Shown here one piece after another: positions 1-9,000 of a stretch of DNA of 64,000 bases (positions are counted from its first letter, which is position 1; each line of letters begins with the position of its first letter). A model generated the notes under the pieces. The model was not told the origin of the DNA. It ran no database searches and saw only the letters and a program-made list of their open reading frames with translations. A program made the translations under genes and the position numbers. The stretch is from Sediminicoccus sp. KRV36 (GTDB lineage: Bacteria > Pseudomonadota > Alphaproteobacteria > Acetobacterales > Acetobacteraceae), in contig NZ_CP085081.1 in the NCBI RefSeq assembly GCF_023243115.1, forward strand, positions 124,001 to 188,000, read 5' to 3'.

Positions 1-3000
1 GGCACCGAACAGGACATCGCTCCCGCCCAGCCCGATCAGGATATTGGCGCCCTCATCGGCGATCAGCGTATCGGCGAAACTCGTGCCAACCATACCCTCG
101 ATGGAGATGTAGGTATCGCCATTGGCCTCGCCGGTGTTGGAGGCAGGCGTGGTGAGGAAGGCGGCCAGGCCCGAGGCGGCGTTCTCATAGGTGACATAGT
201 CAAACCCATTTCCGCCATTCAGCGTATCCGCGCCAGAGCCGCCATTGAGGATGTCATCACCCTCACCGCCGGAGAGGAGGTCATTGCCGGCGAGGCCATA
301 GAGCGTGTCATTGCCTCCCAGGCCCGAGAGCGTTTCATTCGCCGTGGTGCCAACCAAGTTGTCGGCACCATCGGTGCCTGTCAGATTCACCCCTCTCGAT
401 ACGGTGATGGCCACCGCGCGCGCCGCACTGCTCAGCGTCCCGTCACTGGCCGTGACCGTGATGTCGTAGACGTTGTTGGCGCCAGCGTCGGTGGGCGCCT
501 CAAAGTTCGGAGCGGCCTTGAAGGTGACTGCACCAGTCGTGCTGCTGATATTGAACAGTGCGGCATCCACGCCGCCCAGCGCCCAGCTGAGTGTCGTGCC
601 CGCATCCGGATCAGAGCCGGTAGCCTGGTAGGCCACGCCGGTGCCATTCTCAGCGAAGTTCGCCGTGCCAGCGGAGGTGACACTCGGCACCTCATTCACA
701 TTGGTGACGGTGATGGCCACCGCGCGCGCCGCACTGCTCAGCGTCCCGTCGCTGGCCGCGACGGTGACGTCATAGACATTGTTGGCGCCCGCGTCGGCTG
801 GTGCTTCGAAGTTAGGAGCAGCCTTGAAGGTGACCTCGCCCGTTGCCCCATTGAGGTTGAAAAGCGCGGCATCCACGCCGCCCAGCACCCAACTGAGTGT
901 CGTGCTCGCATCTGGATCAGAGCCGGTAGCCTGATAAACGACGCCGCTGGCATTCTCAGCGAAATTCGCCGTGCCAGCGGAGGTGACACTCGGCACCTCA
1001 TTCACATTGGTGACGGTGATGGCCACCGCGCGCGCCGCACTGCTCAGCGTCCCGTCGCTGGCCGCGACGGTGATGTCATAGACATTGTTGGCGCCCGCGT
1101 CGGCTGGTGCTTCGAAGTTAGGAGCAGCCTTGAAGGTGACCTCGCCCGTTGCCCCATTGAGGTTGAAAAGCGCGGCATCCACGCCGCCCAGCACCCAACT
1201 GAGTGTCGTGCTCGCATCTGGATCAGAGCCGGTAGCCTGATAAACGACGCCGCTGGCATTCTCAGCGAAATTCGCCGTGCCAGCGGAGGTGACACTCGGC
1301 ACCTCATTCACATTGGTGACGGTGATGGCCACCGCGCGCGCCGCACTGCTCAGCGTCCCGTCGCTGGCCGCGACGGTGACGTCATAGACATTGTTGGCGC
1401 CCGCGTCGGCTGGTGCTTCGAAGTTAGGAGCAGCCTTGAAGGTGACCTCGCCCGTTGCCCCATTGAGGTTGAAAAGCGCGGCATCCACGCCGCCCAGCAC
1501 CCAACTGAGTGTCGTGCTCGCATCTGGATCAGAGCCGGTAGCCTGATAAACGACGCCGCTGGCATTCTCAGCGAAATTCGCCGTGCCAGCGGAGGTGACA
1601 CTCGGCACCTCATTCACATTGGTGACGGTGATGGCCACCGCGCGCGCCGCACTGCTCAGCGTCCCGTCGCTGGCCGCGACGGTGATGTCATAGACATTGT
1701 TGGCGCCCGCGTCGGCTGGTGCTTCGAAGTTAGGAGCAGCCTTGAAGGTGACCTCGCCCGTTGCCCCATTGAGGTTGAAAAGCGCGGCATCCACGCCGCC
1801 CAGCACCCAACTGAGTGTCGTGCTCGCATCTGGATCAGAGCCGGTAGCCTGATAAACGACGCCGCTGGCATTCTCAGCGAAATTCGCCGTGCCAGCGGAG
1901 GTGACACTCGGCACCTCATTCACATTGGTGACGGTGATGGCCACCGCGCGCGCCGCACTGCTCAGCGTCCCGTCGCTGGCCGCGACGGTGATGTCATAGA
2001 CATTGTTGGCGCCCGCGTCGGCTGGTGCTTCGAAGTTAGGAGCAGCCTTGAAGGTGACCTCGCCCGTTGCCCCATTGAGGTTGAAAAGCGCGGCATCCAC
2101 GCCGCCCAGCACCCAACTGAGTGTCGTGCTCGCATCTGGATCAGAGCCGGTAGCCTGATAAACGACGCCGCTGGCATTCTCAGCGAAATTCGCCGTGCCA
2201 GCGGAGGTGACACTCGGCACCTCATTCACATTGGTGACGGTGATGGCCACCGCGCGCGCCGCACTGCTCAGCGTCCCGTCGCTGGCCGCGACGGTGATGT
2301 CATAGACATTGTTGGCGCCCGCGTCGGCTGGTGCTTCGAAGTTAGGAGCAGCCTTGAAGGTGACCTCGCCCGTTGCCCCATTGAGGTTGAAAAGCGCGGC
2401 ATCCACGCCGCCCAGCACCCAACTGAGTGTCGTGCTCGCATCTGGATCAGAGCCGGTAGCCTGATAAACGACGCCGCTGGCATTCTCAGCGAAATTCGCC
2501 GTGCCAGCGGAGGTGACACTCGGCACCTCATTCACATTGGTGACGGTGATGGCCACCGCGCGCGCCGCACTGCTCAGCGTCCCGTCGCTGGCCGCGACGG
2601 TGATGTCGTAGACGTTGTTGGCGCCAGCGTCGGTGGGCGCCTCAAAGTTCGGAGCGGCCTTGAAGGTGACTGCACCAGTCGTGCTGCTGATATTGAACAG
2701 TGCGGCATCCACGCCGCCCAGCGCCCAGCTGAGTGTCGTGCCCGCATCCGGATCAGAGCCGGTAGCCTGGTAGGCGGTGCCGATGGCATTTTCAGCGAAG
2801 TTCGCCGTGCCGCCGGAGGTGACGCTCGGCACCGTGTTGATGAGGCTGGCGGTGTTGATCGCAGTGCCGGCGAAGTTCAGCGTCTCGACATCGCGGGCGA
2901 CGAGATCAGTGCCGTCGCCGACGACCGTGAACAGGCTGGTCCCGCTGTCATAGGTGATGGTGTAGTTTGCCGCCGCGCGATCGAAGAAGGCTGTGTCGGT

Positions 3001-6000
3001 GCCGTCGCCGCCGCTGATGCTGTCGTTGCCGGCGCCGCCAAACAGTGTGTCGTTGCCGCCGCCGCCGGACAGCGTGTCATCGCCGGCGCCACCCGACAAA
3101 GTGTCGTCCCCGCTGCCGCCGTCGATCCCGTCGTTGCCGTCGCCGCCGGACAGCGCCTGCCCCATGGTGAAGAGAGAGGTGACCGGCGTGGAGATCAAGA
3201 GCTGCGCCTGGCCGTTGGTGTAGGTCCTGAAGCCTCCGCCGGTGGTGCCCAGCGACCATCCTGTATCGGTCAGCAGCACGCTGTCGCCGGCGTTGCCCAG
3301 GACGCGCAGCGTGTTGCTGCTGTCGGACAGGTTCAGCAGCTCCAGCGCCGTGAGGATCAGCTGGTTGTCGCCAATGCCGGTCAGGTCGATCTGCTCGATA
3401 CCGGTCAGGCGGTTGTTGGCCACCCCCCTCAGGTCGAGCGTGAGGCCTGCGGCGTCCAGCGCCAGCGTGTCGGTGCCGCCCCCGCCGTTGACTTCGAGGA
3501 AGCTGGCCGTGCCGACCCGCAGCACGTCATTTCCCGAGCCGCCCCGCAGCACGTCGAAGCCACCATTGCCGATCAGTATGTCGTCGCCCTGCCCGCCGAT
3601 GATGATGTCGGGCAGCCCTGTGCCGGTGAGGGTCTCGCTGGCGCTGGTACCGGCCTGGGTCACGGTCTGGGTGAAGTCGCGGCCGAACAGAACGTAGCTG
3701 TCACCCGCATCGGCTTTGGCGTTTCCGGCGGCATCACTCAGGAACGCGCCGATTATCAGATCGTCAAAGCCGTCACCGTTGACGTCGCCAGCTGGAGACA
3801 CCGAGCGTCCCGACTGATCATTGGCATCCACGCCATAGATGACGAAGCCGCCGATGCCAGCGCCCACCTGTGTCAGGTCTACGCTCGCACCGAAATCGCC
3901 TGGCTTGCCAAATACGACATAGCTCTCGCCGGCTTTCGATTTGGCATTTCCGGCAGCAGCCCCGTACGGCGCTCCAATGAGCAAATCATCGAAGCCGTCG
4001 CCATTGATGTCGCCCGCCGAGGCCACCGAGAAGCCAGAGAAATCACCGGCATCCGAGCCGTAGATGACGAAGCCACCGCTGCCAGCGGCGACCTGAGTTA
4101 GATCCACGCTGGCGCCGAAGCCGCCAGCCTTGCCGAATACGACATAGCTTTCACCAGCATCGGCCTTGCTATTCCCGGCCGCATCGGCAACGAAAGCCCC
4201 GATGAGCAGGTCGCCGAAGCCGTCGCCATTGATGTCGCCTGCCGAAGCGATCGAGCGGGCGGAGCGGTCCACCGCATCCGCGCCGTAGAGGACAAAGCCA
4301 CCGGTGCCGGCCTCGAGCTGTCTCAGATCCACACTGGCGCCGAAGCCGCCGGCTTTTCCCAGCACCACGTAGCTGTCGCCAGCATAGGATTTGATATTGC
4401 CCGCGGCATCACCACGATCCGCCGCGATGAACAGGTCGTCAAAGCCATCGCCATTGACGTCGCCCGCCGAGGCGACCGTGAGGCCGGACTCGTCATTCTC
4501 ATCCGCGCCGTAGATGGCAAAACCGCCGGTGCCGGCAGCCACTTGGACCAGGTCGATGCTGGCCCCGAAGCCATCGGGCTTGCCGAAGACGACATAGCTC
4601 TCACCAGCACTGTTTTTCAGGTTATTGGCTGCATCGCCCCGATACGCGCCGATCAACAGATCATCGAAGCCATCGCCGTTGATATCGCCGGCTGAACTCA
4701 CCGAAATTCCGGACTGGTCGCCCCCATCCACGCCATAGATGACGAAGCCGCCGGTACCGGCAGCGACCTGGGTGAGATCGATGCTGGCAGCGAAGCTACC
4801 GGCCTTGCCAAACACAACATAGCTCTCGCCGGCGTCGGTCTTGGTGTTGCCGGCGGCATCGCCGCGGTTCGCCCCAATCAGCAGGTCATCAAAGCCGTCG
4901 CCGTTAACGTCGCCCGCCGAGGAGACCGAGTAACCGGACCGGTCGCCGGCCTCGCTTCCATAGACAAAAAAGCCACCTGTGCCGGCCGCGACCTGGGTGA
5001 GGTCAACCGACGCGCCAAAAACGGCGGCCTTGCCAAAAATAACATAGCTGTCGCCAGCATTGAGCCTGGCATTGCCTGCTCCATCGCCACCCTGGGCCCC
5101 GATAAGGAGGTCGTCGAAACCATCACCATTGATGTCACCGGCTGAGGCTACCGAAATGCCCGATGTGTCACCGGCATCCACGCCGTAGATGACGAAACCC
5201 CCGATACCCGCGGCGACCTGGGTCAGATCAACAGCCGGGTTCGCCAGCGAAAGCGTCAGTGAAGTGCCGACGAATAGCTGTGCCTGACCTTGGGTGTAAG
5301 CCGTGAAGCCCCCACCGGTGGCGCCGCGTGTCCAGCCGATATCGGCCAGCAGCACGCTGTCGCCGGAGTTGCCCAGGACGCGCAGCGTGTTGCTGCTGTC
5401 GGACAGGTTCAGCAGCTCCAGCGCCGTGAGGATCAGCTGGTTGTTGCCGCTGCCGGTTAGGTCGATCTGCTCGATGCCGGTCAGCCGGTTGTTGGCCACC
5501 GCGCGCAGGTCGAGCGTGAGGCCTGCGGCGTCTAACGCCAGCGTGTCGATGCCGCCCCCGCCATTGGCTTCGAGGAAGCTCGCCGTGTTGATGCGCAAGA
5601 CGTCATTGCCCGCTCCACCGCGTAGCACGTCGAAGCCACCATTGCCGATCAGCGTGTCATCGCCCTGTCCGCCGATGATGATGTCGGCCAGCGCACTGCC
5701 AGTCAGGGTCTCGCTGGCGCTGGTACCGGCCTGGGTAACGGTCTGGGTGAAGTCGCGCCCAAACAGAACGTAGCTATCGCCGGCATTGCCTTTGGCATTG
5801 CTGGCGGCATCGCCATTATACGCTCCGATAAGTAGATCATCGAAGCCGTCACCATTGATGTCGCCCGCTGCAGCCACCGAGATGCCGGACTGGTCATTCG
5901 CATCCACGCCGTGGATCACGAAGCCGCCCGTGCCTGCGACGACCTGGGTCAGATCGATAGCCGCGCCAAAGCCACCGGTCTTGCCGAAGACCACATAGCT

Positions 6001-9000
6001 ATCGCCGGCATCGGTCTTGGCATTACCGGCGGCATCGCCGTAGCGCGCCCCGATCAGCAGGTCATCAAAGCCGTCACCGTTGATGTCGCCTGCCGAGGCC
6101 ACCGAGCGGCCGGACTGGTCATACCCATCCGCGCCATAGATGACGAAGCCACCGGTGCCGGCCGCCACCTGGGCCAGGTCGATACTGGCGCTGAAGCCGC
6201 CGGCCTTGCCGAACACGACGTAGCTCTCGCCAGCGTAGGATTTGGCATTGCCGGCGGCATCGCCGGAGCGCACACCAATCAGCAGATCATCGAAGCCGTC
6301 GCCGTTGACGTCGCCCGCCGAGTCCAACGAGAAGCCGGACTGGTCACCCGGATCCGCGCCATAAATGACAAAGCCGCCAGCGCCGGCGGCCACCTGCGCC
6401 AGGTCAATGCTGGTGCCGAAGCCACCTGCCTTGCCGAAGATGACATAGCTGTCGCCGGCATTAGGCTTGGCGTTGCCGGCGGCATCGCCCAGGCGCGCGC
6501 CGATGAGCAGATCATCGAAGCCGTCGCCATTGATGTCGCCCGCCGAGGCCAGCCAGCGGCCGGACTGGTCATCCTCATCAGCGCCATAGATTGCGAAGCC
6601 GCCAACGCCGGCGGCCACCTGCGCTAGGTCGATGGTGGCGCCGAAGCCACCCGCCTTGCCGAACACGACATAGCTATCCCCGGCCCCGGATTTCGCATTG
6701 CCAGCGGCATCGCCACGGTATGCTCCAATGAGCAACTCATCGAAGCCATCACCATTGATGTCGCCCGCCGAGGCCACCCGAAAGCCGGAATAGTCACCTG
6801 CATCCGCGCCATAGATGACGAAGCCACCGGTGCCGGCCGCCACCTGGGTCAGGTCAATGCTGGCGCCGAAGCCGCCGGCCTTGCCGAACACGACATAGCT
6901 GTCGCCCGCAGCGGACTGGGCATTGCCGGCGCCATCGCCAAAGATCGCCCCGACGAGCATATCATCGAAGCCGTCACCATTGATGTCGCCTGCCAAGGCC
7001 ACCGAGATGCCCGACTGGTCCCCGGCATCCACGCCGTAGATGACGAAGCCGCCAGTGCCGGCGGCCACTTGGGTCAGGTCGATGGCGGCGCCGAAGCCGC
7101 CGGCCTTGCCGAATACGAGATAAGTGTCGCCGGCGTCGGTCTTGGAGTTTCCGACAGCATCGCCGTAGCGCGCCCCGATCAGCAGGTCATCGAAGCCGTC
7201 GCCATTGATGTCACCCGCCGAAGCCACGGAGAAACCGGACCGATCACCCACATCCACGCCGTAGATCACGAAACCGCCGGTGCCGGCGGCCACCTGAGCC
7301 AGGTCCACAGCCGGGTGTATCAGCCGCGGCGTAGGCGTCAGTGTCACAGCCAGCGCCGCACCAACCAACAGTTGCGCCTGGGCGTTGCCGTAAGAGGTGA
7401 AGCCGCCGCTGGTGCCGCCCTGTACCCAGCCGCCATCGGCCAACAGCACGCCGTCGCCGGCATTGCCCAGCACGCGCAGAGTGTTGCTGCTGTCGGACAG
7501 GTTCAGCAGTTCGAGCGCAGTGAGGATGAGCTGGTTGTCGCCGCTGCCGGTCAGGTCGATCTGCTCGATGCCGGTCAGTCGATTATTGGCAACCGCGCGC
7601 AGGTCGAACACGAGGCCTGCGGCGTCCAGCGTGAGCGTGTCGACGCCGCCGCCGCCGTTGACTTCGAGGAAGTTGGCCGCGCTGACTCGCAGTACGTCAT
7701 TGCCAGCGCCGCCGCGCAACACGTCAAACCCACCATTGCCGATGAGCGTGTCGTCGCCCTGGCCGCCGATGAGGATGTCGGCCACGGCGAAGCCGGTGAC
7801 GGTCTTGCCGATACTGGTGCCGCGCTGGGTAAAGTCACGGCCGAACAGAACGTAGCTGTCACCGGCATCGCCTCTGGCGTTTCCGGCGGCATCGCCATAG
7901 CGCGCCCCGATCAACAAATCATCGAAGCCGTCGCCGTTAATGTCACCCGCCGCAGCCACCGAGATGCCGGACTGGTCATTCGCATCCACGCCGTAGATGA
8001 CGAAGCCGCCGGTGCCGGCGGCCACCTGGGTCAGGTCAATGCTGCGGCCGAAGCCAGCCGCCTTGCCAAACACAACATAGGTGTCACCGGAAGAGGATTT
8101 GAAATTGCCCGCCGCATCGCCACCGAAGGCGCCAATCAACAGGTCGTCGAAACCGTCTCCGTTGATGTCGCCCGCCGAAGCCACCGAGCGACCAGAGTAG
8201 TCCAATGCATCGACGCCATAGATCACGAAGCCGCCGGTGCCCGCGGCCACACCGTTTAGGTCGATGCTGGCGCCAAAGCTGCTCGCTTTACCAAACACGA
8301 CATAGCTGTCGCCAGAATTGACCTTGGCGTTGCCTTCGGCGTCGCCGTACCGCGCTCCAATAACCAGGTCATCGAAGCCGTCGCCATTGATGTCGCCCGC
8401 CGCGGCCACCGAGCGACCAGAGTAGTCATTTGCATCTGCGCCGTAGATGACGAAGCCGCCGGTGCCGGCTGCCACTTGGGTCAGGTCGATGCTAGCGCCG
8501 AAGGCGGCAGCCTTGCCAAACACCACATAGCTCTCGCCAGCGTATGATTTCACATTGCCGGCTGCATCGCCGCTCGGAGCCCCGATCAGCAGGTCGTCGA
8601 AGCCGTCTCCATTGATATCGCCTGCCGAAGCAACCGAGCGGCCAGACCGGTCGTTTGCGTCGGTTCCGTAGATGACGAAACCACCGGTTCCGGCGGCTAC
8701 CTGGTTCAGGTCGATGCTGGCACCGAAGCCGCTCGCCGTGCCGAACACCACATAGCTTTCGCCGGCATCGGTCTTGGCGTTGCCGGCGGCATCGGCTCGG
8801 GGGGCCCCGATGATCACGTCATCAAAGCCGTCGCCATTGATGTCGCCCGCCGAGGCCACCGAATAACCAGCCAGATCATTGGCATCGGCCCCGTAAATCA
8901 CGAAGCCACCGGTGCCTGCCGCCACCTGGGTCAGGTCAATGCTGCTGCCGAAGCCGCCGGTCCTGCCGAATACGAGATAGCTGTCGCCCGCTCGGGATTT

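Noticed and set aside
384..2832. CRISPR or satellite array
   Set aside because: The 306-bp period is a multiple of three, stays in frame and encodes cadherin-like domains; there are no short repeats with unique spacers.
7069..8259. 396-residue plus-strand frame over the FG-GAP repeats
   Set aside because: Mirror of the repeat codons of the giant minus-strand gene; the minus frame is continuous for 3831 codons.
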